From Archegozetes longisetosus (taxonomy: Eukaryota > Arthropoda > Arachnida > Sarcoptiformes > Trhypochthoniidae), in the NCBI GenBank assembly GCA_018873245.2, contig JAEMBT020000003.1, forward strand, positions 7,149,843 through 7,213,842: a stretch of DNA of 64,000 bases, given 5' to 3'. The notes beneath the pieces were generated by a model that did not search any database, was not told the origin of the DNA, and saw nothing but the letters and a program-made list of their open reading frames with translations. Below are positions 50,416 through 64,000 of the stretch, in pieces. Within the stretch, counting starts at the first letter, position 1. Every line of letters begins with the position of its first letter. The translations under genes and the position numbers were made by a program.

Positions 50416-52509
50416 CCCTTTGCGGTTTCCTGTCCTGCTTCATCTTAGAATTGAGTATAAGTGATAATAGCATAAAATTATTAGTTGCGATCTTCTGACT
50501 GTTTGAAAGGCTTTTATAATTTGCTGTTATATGTGTGTTATTTTATATGTAAGTTTTTAATCTAGGTCTTCTTCACTTATTGCCAGCATTTCATATTGCT
50601 TCTAATCACCTTTCCTTACCATTGCTTTTAAGACTTTCTTTGTTTTAGACTTCAAAATGCAATATCCTCCAGTCTGACATAATTATGTTTCTATCGTTTG
50701 AAAAGTTGATCGTCTCTCCTGACCAAATCATATTCGACTGATCAACTTATAAATGCTCACTTTTGCCTCTATACAATTTTTACTTATAATCGTGTTACGT
50801 TTATTTGACAGAGCAATCAAGATTACGAATAGAAAGCTTTACTAAATTGTTTTATTCATAAGTCAAGTCTATTTCCCTTTTATAGTATAAGACTTATTGT
50901 TTTGACAAGATTTTGAGAAACAAATTTTCAGATTTCAAATCTACAATAGTCGGTAGTAAATAAAAGTAAAAAACTATTCCTAATTAAGAAAATACAATCA
51001 AAGGTGTAGCTGAAAGTCATCCTAATATTCATCTTATACAATTGAATAGTTGCACACGAAAATGAATGGTATAAATGAGACAAATTGGCTTAGCATTGAT
51101 TCTGAAGTTAATTGGCTCAAGCCTAGTGCTTGATGAGGAGTAGAACTAAAATGGCTCAATTGGAAAATGACACTAATTTCATACATTTTCAAGAGTGTTT
51201 GCCATACCCTCGTGCGTGAATGAAACAGCAATCTTTTTCTTCTAATTAAACTATTTGTTTTGATTAGAAAGGCACTTGATAGACATCCATAATTTGTTTA
51301 TTTATAATTTATTCATATAACTAAATCATAGCATTATTGTATTCGTTTTAATGCTTGTTCAAGCAATACTGAAGCAAATCTTTTAAACAAACTCAAAACA
51401 ATATAATGTTCAACTTATGTTAACTCTCACATTTCAATCAAATGTTCAATATTTAGGAAAGTGATTTTGATAATTTAAAAAAATAAGTTTTGAAATTATT
51501 TGATTTGTTCTTAATATTAACGTGCAACTCTGGCTGCAAGAGAAAATTTTAATTTTTTTCAAATTAATAAAAGTTTTTTATGCTTAAGAACACTTAATTA
51601 CGTTACCATATGAGGAAATAAATACAATTTTACTAGTTTGGTTCAATTTTTGAGAGAATTAAATGAAATTATTTTTATAAAAATAAAGGAAATGTTGCAT
51701 AGAACTATTTCTGTTGAAATGAGTTTTTTGGATTGAAAACTTTTCAGTGATCGAAGTAATAAATGAACAAGTGAAAAATCAATGTAATAACTGAAAAGCT
51801 AAGTAAAAGGTACGAACAAATATGAATTAAGCTGAAATAAATGAGAAGACTGAAGTGAAGTGATTGCTGGTATAAGAAGCGCGATATAAGCGCTTCACTC
51901 GTATAATATGAATCATCAGAGTTAGAGACTTGACTATCGTTTTTGTCATTTTAACAAAAGGTTGAGTCAAAGTATTTTGATTTAATCGAATTGTTTGTTG
52001 TCGGGATTGCGTGTTGATTACAACGTATTTGAACATATTCTGTAAAAGAGTGTACGCGAACAATTGAGTAATAACAATGAGAAAACAACATATATTTAGT
52101 TAGGAAAAATGAGAAAATATTGAAACGTTTAAATAAAGAAAGAAATATTGTGCATAAAAACGTTTGCCATACAATGACCCTTAGTTAGAGTTACCCGCTT
52201 TTAGGTTAGACCGCGTCACTTAATGGCTAACATGACCGATGTATTGCTTATTCAAAACTACATATAAAACTATATAATGCAAAAGCAGTTCCACTCAAAG
52301 CAATGAATGACAATCAAAAGATAGAAGTGCTTAGTTTGGCTTGGAAATTCTTAAGGTTGTCTATTTTTTTCGTTGGCTGCATATTATGCACGCGAAAGGG
52401 CATTGTTTTGCTCTGGTTTTGGATGAGAGCACCTGTGAAAGATGGCACATTTGCGTGAGCTTATTCTTATAAAAAAGTCCAACCTCGATCTGATGCCTTA
52501 AGGGATATA

Positions 52510-52565
52510 TCCCATAGGCTAGAAATCAGAGATCCCATAGGCCAGAATTCAGAGATCCCATTGGC
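52510..52565. repeat. 23-bp tandem repeat, about 2.4 copies
   Basis: Two copies start at 52510 and 52533, each beginning tcccatagg and ending cagaga, followed by a partial third (tcccattggc). Confidence 0.85.
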
Positions 52566-55500
52566 AAAGGGTTCCTTTTTTTCTTTTAACTTCTTTAAGC
52601 TGCCTAAATGTCATGTTGTATCGATAGATTTTGTTTAGGTCTGCACTAGAATTATCAAAAAGTTGATTTTGAAGTTGTTTACGTCCTGTTATTTACACTG
52701 AGTATATAAGACCCGAACTATTGAGTAGAAGAGAAGAGACTCGGAATGGAAAAAATAGAATGTCTTTTATGGCTTTGTTAGTAGAGTAAGTTTGCATTAA
52801 GCTCGTATTAGCATGTTGGAAGTTATTCTTGCGTAATTTAGGAGTCCCTAAGTTTCCTTATAAAGTCCACCACTCATAAAAAGGTACTCGCTATCTAAAG
52901 GTATGAGCTGACTAAAGGTACGAGACTGTCATGCATGGCTTGTCTCGCTTGAGGCAAGTCCTAATCTTCTATAGTTAGACCAAACTGCAATGCTATCAAA
53001 TAAATTGCAACCCGGAAAGTAATTATTCCAAAGAAAAAATAAACACCAATTAATTAATTAGTAATTATTATGAGAGTTGGTCTTCAATTGGATAATTCGT
53101 ATGCAATTTGATAGTAGAACTGTAGCGTACATTATATATTCATTTCAGTTTGATAGTCGCAAAAGGATTTTATTTTTCATACAAACACTTAAAGCATGAG
53201 TCGGTATTAGGTTTTAGGTTTAGCTAATAATATAAAAAAGCCTTGGGCAGTTAGATTCAAGTGTGTACTGTATGCATGCATCTATGCAACTATTGCTTAA
53301 GGCCTAATGCATAATAGCGTGACTCTCTACGGGATCAGTTCTGACTTGCATATATCGTTAATCTTAGTCGTCATTAAAGCTAGATTGGAGGTGGATGAAG
53401 GAAGACAAAACGTTTTTAACCAACTTAATAACAATAATGTATAGTATTATATGAAGGGAATCCTTTTTTAACTGATAGTAATCTTTTTGATCCAATTGAG
53501 TTCGAGGCACAAACTTAGCCAAAAGGAAGATATAAAGACGTATTAAACTATAACTGAACTGCTGCATAGTTTATATTGATAGGTAGGGTCAGCAAAGGCC
53601 AAAGGAAACAGGAGTCAGGAATCGAAATGAAGGTCCTGCTGGTCTTTTTTCCGGTCACGTCTTAGGTCTGTGACTTCCTCTCTCGACAAGAATATAAAGT
53701 ATAGTCTATATAAAATGCTTGAATACTTAATGCCTTCGGTAGACTCTGTAATGCATTTACTGCGTTTTCAAAGGCAAACAGCAAACTTACTCAGACATGA
53801 CAATACCAGGGACACAGTTTGCTATACTAGTTAATGGCGAACACAAGCTTTGAATTTTGATTAGCGTTATCCATGTGAATCTTTCTGTAATCAAACTTTC
53901 AAACACTTCTTCAAGAGTCCTTGAGATCAAAAAGTGCAAATGTCAACATGCAATCCAATGCTCAGACTCACACTCCAACATATTGGTAGCAAATCTTTCA
54001 GATAAGTGTTCCCTCAATCAGATTGAAGCGAATTCGCCATAGAAGTAGTGCTCCACTCGATTGGGTGGCATTAGCAATAAGAGTATATTTGTGCAAAATA
54101 AGCTGTCATCATATGTCATTTTGGTGGATAAGTGTAACCCAATACCATTGCTTTTGCATTGTTGAAAGTCATTTTAGTCAGTAATTTGTCACCTGATAGC
54201 ATCAACTCTGACAAACCCTGTTAGTGAACGTTAGCCCATGTTATCCATTCTTTTTCTCTGCTCTCACTCTACTCCATATCAGTATCCGATTGCCACATAT
54301 GGAATGGCACGCGTCCGCGAGTAGAGCTCTCCAGTGTTCGTATTACCATCACTGCTAACAAATACCTTATTAGGGGTAATTTGATCAAAAAGATGTTGCG
54401 CTAAAGTTTGCTTTTTCATTCATAGTTTCTGATAGGAGGTGATTGGGATCGCATTCAAATCTTACCTATAAGTATCTTTCGATTGTGTGTTTGCTAATCA
54501 TTTCTATTGAACAAAATAGAGCACTATATCCCTGCTATAAACTCCTATCTCTAATTCTATTACCATTTCCCATACCAACAGCCCAACGATATTCACACCA
54601 AAAACTAACTCAAATTATTATGCAAATAATCATCAAGATATGAGCTGAACAATTGCCAGTTGGAGAGTTTTTTTTGTTTGTGGTTTACTTATTTGGTTGC
54701 GATCTATTTGCTTGAATTCACATTTAGAGGTTACTTGATTTTTATGGGAAACTAATTCTTTCCGCACTTGTCAACGGATTGGAAAATAGCAAAAGCAAAA
54801 GTGGGACATAAAATGAAAGCAATTCATTTATTTGTGATCGCTTTCGCGCTCCTATTTTCTCCTAAAGAAAAGAACCCGTGCAATGCTTGATCACACATCT
54901 GGGACTTACTTGTTAGCGAACTAAAGTAAAGCCTATGAGCCATCAATGAGAAATTGTCATAAGTTATCTTAAAGCTCGCTTCGCAGCCAATACCGGAATC
55001 AATGAGTTGGCTGAAAATGCGAGTTGTATGTCATTATATGCATTGCCTGCATCATTGAGCTGATGTCCCTATTTGTTGTTCTGTAAAAATTGTATTAAAG
55101 TTATAAAAAAACGTTAAACGAGCCTTGAAATGATGGAAACGATTGAAACGATTCTGGAGTGTGTGATGTAATGTCATAGTTATGTTGTTGAGTACTCTAT
55201 GATTTTATCGGTTTTCCTAGTCGACAAAACTGAAACAGTTCATCGACCATCAATAACTAAAGAGTGGTTGGAGATTTGCTGACATTGTTGTACTGGATTG
55301 TTCCTCTGTTTGGACTTTCACCTTATTTTAGATTTACTTTCACCTAAATTCTATGCTTCATCAATCTTTCAACTCTAGAGCTAATAAGGAAGCTGAATAT
55401 CATTACTCACTGCAATTATTTGTTATTTAGAAATTTCAGTTTAACTCTCGCACCGAAAAATAAGACCTCAACACAGTTTCAATTGTGTGAACTATGTTTT

Positions 55501-55963
55501 ACTGAAAATAAAGCTTAAATTATGTTCGATTTTCAACTGATTGTTGAGTTTGACTTCTTTTCAAACTATTCATACTTTTCATACATGAGATTCTAATTTT
55601 GAACAAACAACTGACGAATGAAAGACTTAGAAAATAACTTCATGAAAATGTTTCATAATTGAGCAAAAGGCTAGAATTCGTGCTTTGGTAAAGTTGTGAA
55701 TTGGATTGAATATAAAATAAACAATCAGATAATGGCAGAACAACTTATTCATTACTAACAATATCAATATAAGAGAAGAAAAACTGAAAATCGTAAGATT
55801 ACGTCAGAAATAGATGTAAGAGTTGGTGAATATTCAATGTTAACTGTAATAAACTGGAACTCGTTCGTACAATGATGTAGGTCTAAATGTTATAATGTAT
55901 TTGGCTTTAGTAGCATATCGTGATGTAATTTCGTGAAATCACGTCTTGCCTGTCAAATAGAAA

Positions 55964-56080
55964 ATGTAAGCGATGTAAGCGATGTATGCAATGTATGCCA
56001 TGTATGCCATGTATAACATGTAAAGCTTGTATACTTTGTATACCTTGTATACCTTGTATGCCTTATATGCCATGTAAGCG
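55964..56080. repeat. Minisatellite, 9 bp unit, 13 copies
   Basis: Thirteen consecutive 9-bp units with no length change, running from atgtaagcg through atgtatgcc and ttgtatacc and back to atgtaagcg. Units change stepwise along the array. The unit is divisible by three, so every frame reads as a 3-residue repeat; in one plus frame it gives a Cys-Met/Ile-Pro series. No coding context. Confidence 0.95.
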
Positions 56081-56885
56081 TAACACTTGCATTACAACCC
56101 ACTTTCATCATAGGCTTGCATTGTCTTCTCTATTTACGTTCTTCTTATTGTATCTAAACTTTAGTAGCAGAAAATCAAGAACTTAAGAGCCCTTAAAAAT
56201 TTCATTCTTCATTTCTAGCGATCGGTAAAAGTTAGTTATCATGTGATGTGCAGTACCTTCAAAAAGAATCAGAGTCTATTGTGAACTTGATTGTGAACCC
56301 GGACTTTTTATGTTGAGATAGATTGCAATAGAATAGTAGAGAGAATATGTATAAAAAGACACCGAACGTCCTTGAGAGTCATTTCAAATATTTCATTTGT
56401 TCATAGTGTAGGTGTAACAGTACTTTTGCAGAAGTATAGCCGCACAAGTATAGCTGCAAAAGTATAGTTCCAGAAGTATAGTTCCATTATTTATTTTTTC
56501 CGTTTGTTTCTCAATTTGTGATTCACTTATTCTTGGCGCCCATAAGCGGCCAGCAATGATAGTTTCTGAGAATGGAACAGCCCATACATGATGGCTCACT
56601 AATTAGGTGAGGAACTGAGCAATGAACAACTGACTGCAATGAAGAACTACAATGCATCTCAGAGTGTGCACTAACAGAAACACTGAGAAGATAGACTTGA
56701 ATGAGAATCTCTGCTTTCTTTTCTTTGACGGCGCTTTTGTTTTGCAGCCAGTTTTCCCCAGAATCTATAGCTCTCCCCATTTCTGTTTTACCTGAAGAAG
56801 TAACCTTCCAAAAAGAGGAGACTAACAGAGCTGTACTGTACCATCAGATGCTTCCCTCATTGCCTTTAGTCTCTCTCTTGCTGAT

Positions 56886-56887
<2 letters not shown>

Positions 56888-56921
<34 letters not shown>
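56888..56921. repeat. (CT)n microsatellite, about 17 repeats
   Basis: Uninterrupted CT/TC dinucleotides, equal to GA on the minus strand. Confidence 0.95.
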
Positions 56922-56927
<6 letters not shown>

Positions 56928-57191
56928 GATGTTCGCCGCTATACAACCAAACTTATGGTATGTCTTCCCTATAATATAGTATTGAATATATGACACCAAC
57001 TCTTAAGTTAGACTCTGCGAATCAAATGTTTCTTTCAGATTAACTTCTTTGAATGAGTAGAATAAAATATAATGCATTTGACGCCAAGTATCACTAATGA
57101 AAGGCATATATAATGTTTTAATATTGATAAAAGATGTATGACTTTACTCTCGAGTTATGCATACGACTTATTGGCTGAAATATGATTTTGA

Positions 57192-57304
57192 AGAGATTTG
57201 ACTTAGCATCGATAGTAGTACTCAATATTGAAAATACTCTTAGCAGTACAGAGATTTGACTTAACATCGATGGTACTCAGTATTGAATATACTCTTAACA
57301 GTAC
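57192..57304. repeat. Direct duplication, 55-58 bp unit
   Basis: Two adjacent copies (57192-57249 and 57250-57304) beginning agagatttgactta and ending cagtac. They differ by a 3-base indel and several substitutions. A local segmental duplication. Confidence 0.88.
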
Positions 57305-58249
57305 AAAGCGATGTAAAGTGAATCAAGTTGTTCAACTCTGACAGACTCTCAAGTTGGAGTTATATCTCTCTCTGGCATGCGTTGCATACAAAAGTGAGTT
57401 TAGTTAGTGTTATTGTACAGTTGGCCGGATTGATAGGATGGCTTGATTGTACTGACTACGTATGGAACTGATTCGCATTCATGGTTTGATGCTTTCGCTT
57501 AATGTAAATCTAGTTGAAGTGAGGTAGATTTTCCCACATTCTGATTTAGTCTCGTTAAAATATATTGTACTACCACTCGTCGCATGCCTTCAATACAGTA
57601 GCCCGTAATTAGCGATTATACCTTGAGATCGCGTATGAGCGTTCAAAGACTAGTTTAGAGATTAGACTCTCCCACGCCTTAGCACACTAAACAACACAAA
57701 ATCATTAATGAAAGCCATTAATATGTATCTAGTCTTCCCAATTAATTCGCACACCAAATACATTATCTCTACAGAATGTACACATTGCCAGATTTCTAAT
57801 GCTCCACACATCCAACTAAATATCTAAGACGCCAGTCAGGCAGCAAAGGCCAACATGAGATATGCCCTCAAGTCCTATTCAAGCTTTGATTCACTAACTT
57901 CTTATGGGCATTTTCTTATGGGCATTCCAATAGAAGTGGTCTTTTTCAGAAGTGGTCTTCTTTCTAAAAAATAATTCTAAACTTCAAAACAATGTAATAC
58001 TGAGTCAGAAATATATTTAACAAATAGTCAAATATATTCTTATAATAGATTAATTTCAGTCTAAAAAGAACTTTCCAAATGCCATTATACATAATATTCC
58101 ATTCAATTCTTAGGCCCAGAGATACTGATGTAATTTCTAATTCTTCGAAACGTACAATAACTTTGTATGAAATACAACTGCGAATGTGAGGGTTTCCGCT
58201 GCCTCGGGCTCAGGTTAATTCATAGAAGTTTGACTTAGTTGGAAAGAAG

Positions 58250-58257
<8 letters not shown>

Positions 58258-58304
<47 letters not shown>
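58258..58304. repeat. (GA)n microsatellite, about 23 repeats
   Basis: Uninterrupted GA dinucleotides after gac, ending gaggg. Confidence 0.95.
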
Positions 58305-58308
<4 letters not shown>

Positions 58309-59966
58309 TACATAAGATGGTCGAATGGATTTTATCATTTTTTGTTATATACTTCTATTACTTGAAAGCCAAGCCCTTCTCTCATACAGTGTAAAGCTGG
58401 AGCTTGAGTATTTTACTCATTATTAGCTCGTAAGTCTTGGTATTATTCGCTTTTGACATGTTTACAATCAAGTGGCAGTCACTTTAATTTAGTTGAGCTG
58501 CACATTGGCTAATACATTGAGAGTGAACTGAACATCTAAAGTGGGTGCAGATCTCATTACCACAAGAGAAAACATTGAATTACATCTGTAAAAGGCAAAT
58601 GATTGAATCACTAGCCCCTTAGGGCTAACCCATAACACTCTCCATATGACTAATTTCATTCAATTCATTTCATTCATTGTTTCGCTTTCAAAAGTCAATT
58701 TAACTTTATCTTAATTATGCATCAAATTATGATTATATAAATCACAATCAAATCTACTATAATAGAGAAGACAACTATTTGTAAGCTTTTACACTTCATT
58801 ACAATGAACACTAGCTTAAGAAAGATTTTCATTAATACTATCAAACTTTTATCAATTAGATTCTGGTTTGCATTAAGAGTTTGCACAATAACTCGATCTT
58901 TGATTTAATTATTTCAAATTAGAGGTAGAATGAGCAAAATAGGGTTTATTTTTAATACTCACATCAAATGCAATCAAACTCGTGGGCGAAAAATAGTAAT
59001 ATTTCAGAAACATATTGTTTCATATTTGATTTGATTGCCAATGGCCGTGCAAGGCATGAAAATTGATTTTGGTATCATGTCATCATAATTTCAGAACTTC
59101 TGGAGGAGCAGCAGCTTTGGTGAATGTAAAAATAGGAAAAGCCTGTAATTTAGTAGTGCACGGCTGCCTTTTCATCGTATAATGCTTAACATTAATACAG
59201 TATTGTATAATACAACCGCTTATGGATCACATGCCTTCGGTCAATGGTGAAGACTAGTCACAAACTATTTTTACGAATGCAACATTATGCAGTTGATTTC
59301 GATGTTGATAGTTTTGATACTTTCTAATGATATACTGAATGTATAATACCACGTGAGAATAATCTTCGCACTTTTCTTCCAAGCCAAATGACAATAATTC
59401 ACATTGAGCTGAATAAAGTTAATCATAGGGCTCTTATAGTACTCCTCACTCCGTAATTGAGTGCTAAACAAAATTATTTTCCTTTCCTATTCAATATTAT
59501 TTGAACATATATAGAAACGATAGGGTGAAAATTGTGCGAAAATCTTTTCATAAAATTTAATATTCATTTATGTCAACAAAGCTGAGACGTGCGAAGATAT
59601 ATATGTTTTATTATTGATAATGATAGAGGATTTAGTGTTAAAGCATACAAAGCATAGGATCTGTTGTGAGTTGATTCATAAGTGAAGAATCCCTGCTGTG
59701 CTAATGAAGGACTTGCCATCGATAGATGTACCGCACAGTAATAGATAATAAGAAATGGGAGAGAGTTGCCTACAAAGTCCACTATCGCCACAATTGCCAC
59801 CACATAAGTGACTATATCTGTCTCATTCATTTATCAACACTACATATATAAACACTTAATCAATATAACAAATAAGATTGATTTGCCTAAAAACCAAATA
59901 CTATTGCGATAAATAGCTAATTATTCACCATTAAAGAGATCTACAGCGAGGTTTGAAGAAGTGGTG

Positions 59967-60037
59967 TTGGTATGAAGTGTTCATATGCTGTATGTATTGG
60001 TATGAAGTGCTCATATGCTGTATGCGTTGGTATAGAG
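59967..60037. repeat. Direct duplication, 30 bp unit, 2.4 copies
   Basis: Copies start at 59967 and 59997, each beginning ttggtatgaagtg and containing catatgctgtatg. A partial third (ttggtatagag) follows at 60027. Confidence 0.88.
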
Positions 60038-60773
60038 AAGTAAAGCGTTTGAAGCCTTTTTCGGCAATCTGTTTGTCTATAAATTATTGAATGCATTGCA
60101 TCTCATAAAATATTCTAATAATTCATAACAATACTAAATGAGTGGTGCTATGAAGAGGATTAAATCGCAGTAAAGGTTAGCATGCCTCTGATGGTGGTCT
60201 TGTAGCTCATCTTTTCTTCGAATGTTCGTTTTAGGTCTGAGTCTAGAAACTCATTTTTGGTGAACTCGAAGTTGTTGTTGAATGAGCCGCACGCAAGTCT
60301 TGAAGCCATTGTGTTATTTTTGAGTAAGTGGATTGCTTTTGGAGCTCAAACTTTGTGATTGAAGGTGCAATTGAAGGTGCAATTGCTTTTTATTATGACA
60401 ATCCGTTGGCGTAACTTTTGAGGAATCACTTCCTGTCGGACCATTTGGCGCCTTTGCCAGTTCCTGGACTACTACTAAACTTTTTCAACTTATGCTATGC
60501 TATGCTTTACTTTGCTTTACTTTGCTGTCAATTAATGTAAAAGCAATCTCTCTATATGTCCGACATGTATAACAATAAACTTATGATGAACTTGATTGCT
60601 TCACAACATCCTAGGACTGAAAGTACTAAACGTAAAACAGCTTTCCACTATTGACTTATGATAAGTTACGAAGACAATTTATGATGAGGGATAGCTTTGG
60701 ATTGAGTAGCATAGGGATAGGTGGGCAATGGTTGCAAGTTGGTTCGTAATTCAATAAGATATGCCTGAACGCT

Positions 60774-60798
60774 GTACCTGCTACAGGTACTGTACCTG
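60774..60798. repeat. Nested inverted repeat gtacctg/caggtac
   Basis: Three alternating 7-base units (gtacctg, caggtac, gtacctg) separated by cta and t can form two alternative hairpins. The spacing is tight, suggesting local templated duplication or a dimer binding site. Confidence 0.75.
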
Positions 60799-63720
60799 AC
60801 CATACAATATTAGATATTGAATGATAACATGTGCTGACATCTGGTTATATTCCTTTATATACTCTAATGGAATAATAAAGATTTGCACTAAACTCTAAAC
60901 TCCTACAACCGTTTTTTACTTGCCTTAAGTTAATAGCAAATTGTTAGTAGCTGAAAAAATGACAGTTTAAAGTAGTGGTTTATCAATTTTTGGATAAGAT
61001 CCACCAATGTTTCATGTCCATAAAAATAGAATGATCAGCGATTGATTGAGATGATTGCACAAACCAACAAGAAATTGAACCACTCAACTGAATTCAGTTG
61101 AACCAGTAGTTACATATCGGAGATCACTCAAATCGTAAACATTTCAAATTAAATCATTTATTATTCAATTTTGATTCAATTTTCCAAATCAATAAGACTT
61201 AGCTGTTGAAGATCTGCAGCAAGAATTGATTGTGGGATAAGTGCAGCGGTTGTCAAACTTTTTGGCGTTTTTTCTCCATCATATTTACGGCCCACATATC
61301 TGTTGAATAATTATAAAGTTGTCAAAACGTAAAATTATAAAGTATGCATAATTTGATTAGATCGTGAATCAAAGCTAATTATAAGTTAGTTTTGCATAAT
61401 ATTTTAAAATCAGTTCAATTGATCTTCAATTTGCTTAATTAGATAAGCTATAATCAAATGAAGTTTCCATAAGTTAACTTAAATGGTATATTCATGTTAT
61501 TTAATGAATATAAAGAAGCTCCACTAAGAGTATTATGCGAGAAATTTCTGATTAATGTTGATAGTGAGATACCATTTCTTACATGTTATTAAGTAATTAA
61601 TTGTGAAATTTTAGTAGTTTTTTTTACTTAGTAGTCGAGCTACTGGACTGAATATGTTAGTTTATTCCTCTTATCTAACTTGTCCTTCAGAACTTCAGAG
61701 CTCCTGTAACCAGCCGAAGGATGTGTCTCCATTTCAAATCTTTCCTCTCTTCTTCCTTATACTTGCTCATATGTTTTTCTTCATTCGTTCCTAATCCAAT
61801 TTCACTTGTTTATTTCTCGAGTACTTCAATTGTTTGATGGAATTTAAAACAACTTCTTATCGCTTAACAGCTGTATTGTATGACTTAATTAACAGCTGCA
61901 TTTAGTGTGGTGTCTCGCATATTAATCCATTGAAGCCTTTTTAAAACGATTTTTAGTCCATTTCTACAATCAGATCATATCTCAAAACCTTCTAAAACTG
62001 AAGCCTTCTTTTAAACCTTCCATCAAATTTAAATGAATTTTTGTGATAAGAACTTCAGGTATTAGAATAAAATATATATACGAAGTTAATCAAATTTAAT
62101 GGGATTTCAATATTGTTGCAATTAGATATTTTGAGCTAAATTTTCGATAACTTTAAACTTGAGATGCGAGTGGAAACATCTGTTTTCTACCCAAATAAAG
62201 TGATTATAGTTTGAATATCTTTAGTTTTGCCTCGAGTTGTTCACTCGTTTTTATCTAGCAGATACTAGTATTTACAATAGATAGAGATGAAAATTTAAAT
62301 TTGATATAAAACTTACATCCATTGAAGTAACACTTCAAATATTGATTATAGCTGGCAAAATGACAAACTACACATCATTTAATAAAATAGCATCAATTAA
62401 ATTATTGAGGAAAACTTGCCAGCTTCAACACTTTCCTCCAGCTCTCTGTAATGTGATTCCTATTGTGATTTGAATATTTTGTTTGATTGAAACTAGAGAT
62501 TGAAAGTGGCGTCCACTTAATTGATTGCAAATATGATCTGTGTGCAGATAACAAACTCATATGAGTCAGTAGTGCGTACGTTGTATACCTTCTGATCCTT
62601 TATTAAGAATCAAAATTTGGAACTATCATAAAAGTGGTCAATTCTATATTATAGATTCTACCACTATTATCATTAGATATGTTGTTCAAAGGGGTGTTTC
62701 AATCAAATGATTGTAATATAGGGAAAACACTGTGACTTTGATTAAGTATACGTTGAGAGGAATAGGTTATTGCCGTGGAAGTGGTACTTGTCGAAGTAAG
62801 AAAAAATGGTATTTCTTTTCTTTCTAGCGGCCGCGTATGTACATATTGACGAGATGATGATGCAGTAAAGTGTTGGCTGCCAAACGCATCCCAATCACAA
62901 TGATTTCTCAACTAAATTACATGTTTGCTTCAAAACTCATGCATACAATTGAAGCTGATTCCAAACACGAACACCTAACTTCCACCAGTCTATACAATTG
63001 TCGTAGTAATGCTGGTTGTAGTATAGCCGAACCAGAAACGTCCGTGTATTGGTAGTTGATTCGGAAAAGTTTGCCATTCTATGATTCTATTGCCCTGAGG
63101 CAAGTATACAATTGTAAAGGACACAACAAAGTCTGAAAAAATCCAAACAGATTGACTATTAGACCCTAGTTTTAAATTCAAGTTGACAGATACGAAAATT
63201 ATTTGTCAAAATGTAAGCCTATCTGTCTCTGAACTAGAAAATATGAGCAGTTAACTATTGCAAATGACTCAAATAGAAAGGCTTACTTGAATTGAAAACT
63301 GAATTTGAAAAGTAATTTGTCAACTGATTATTCTCAAAAGTCAGTTATCCATTTGATAAAATTAACTATAGCTCAAATATTAACTATAGCTCATGAACCC
63401 TTCAATCGACTAAAGGCTTGGCAGTAATATAGGAATGACCATAAACCGGCAAATTTTGCTTCAAAATAATTGAGTGATAGATGTGGTGATTATTTTTAGT
63501 CGGATCGGCGTACCATTTCTTAAGGTGAACCCTTAACCCGATTTGTAAACCTATGTTATTGTTGCCTAGTTTGGAGTAAGTGCTCAGTAGTTTTGTTTTC
63601 ATATGTAATTTGATTGAGGATTTTTTCAACTAACAACTTATTACTTATAGTGAATCTTAAACTTGGAGATAGCAATAATAGCATTATAGTCAGTCGGTTT
63701 GGGTGCGTTCACTGCAATCA

Positions 63721-63815
63721 AGCAGTAATATAAGCAGTAATATAAGTACTAAAATAAGTACTAATATAAGCAATAATATAAGCACTATATAAGCACTAAT
63801 ATAAGTACTAATATT
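63721..63815. repeat. Minisatellite, 12 bp unit, 8 copies
   Basis: Variants of agcactaatata (agcagtaatata, agtactaatata and similar), eight adjacent copies with one 11-bp unit. Confidence 0.92.
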
Positions 63816-64000
63816 GACTGTTTTGAAAATACATATGAGAAATGAAACATTAATACTAATAATATATTATCATTTATTGTGAACTATTAGTTGTAAAACA
63901 TAAATATATAATATTCTAATAGTTAACTTTAATACAATATAAAAGTTTATAACTATTATTATGATTAGCACAAGTTTTTAGAGAAAATGATAGCTTTATG

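Larger units (their letters stand above)
49801..64000. other. Upstream intergenic DNA, distal part
   Basis: No gene I can support in 14 kb. It is patchily GC-richer (52.4-53.0, 53.6-54.4, 56.5-57.0, 57.3-57.9 and 60.2-60.5 kb), with several tandem repeats listed separately. Two chance-length frames with hydrophobic starts (56701 plus, 59830 minus) are discussed under findings. Part of this may be Dll regulatory DNA, but nothing in the sequence proves it. Confidence 0.4.

Overview
The window is AT-rich animal nuclear DNA with spliceosomal introns (GT/AG borders with good donor consensus) and many microsatellites and minisatellites. It holds few genes. I can support three protein-coding genes. 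Two are NK-like homeobox genes on the minus strand, and the Distal-less protein ends in an arthropod-type tail (PQYSWYH, then SMNQQLLT). That points to an arthropod with fairly short introns. I cannot name the species; a mite or other chelicerate is only a guess. No prokaryotic, organellar or viral genes are visible.

Layout: 1-6204 is AT-rich intergenic DNA with no gene I can support. A single-exon mitochondrial ribosomal protein gene (mRpS26) lies at 6205-6960 on the plus strand. Convergent with it, 498 bp away, is a four-exon homeobox gene (7459-11611, minus) of the lms/Nedx family (Nedx = 'next to Distal-less homeobox'). I rebuilt it from exons of 241, 155, 26 and 232 bp, giving 217 codons plus stop. 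Then come about 23.7 kb of intergenic DNA with hairpin elements resembling MITEs, a 28-bp perfect palindrome, a decayed Ty3/gypsy-like integrase remnant and a long GA tract. Distal-less itself (35302-42241, minus) has three coding exons of 334, 182 and 459 bp, giving 324 codons plus stop. Its intron 2 is packed with minisatellites. From 42242 to 64000 lie the 5' flank and upstream intergenic DNA, with a GC-richer proximal block, microsatellites and tandem repeats, but no gene I can support.

How it fits together: Dll and Nedx sit head to tail on one strand with Dll upstream, which is the ancient linkage that gave Nedx its name. Both split the homeobox at the same codon boundary (homeodomain residues 44/45). 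Nedx also isolates the core of its DNA-recognition helix in a 26-nt microexon. mRpS26 is a housekeeping gene that bounds the homeobox pair. The most notable points are the intact Dll-Nedx pair, the microexon, the Nedx stop codon overlapping a poly(A) signal, a Pbx/Meis-type composite site upstream of Dll, the palindrome and the hairpin repeat family.
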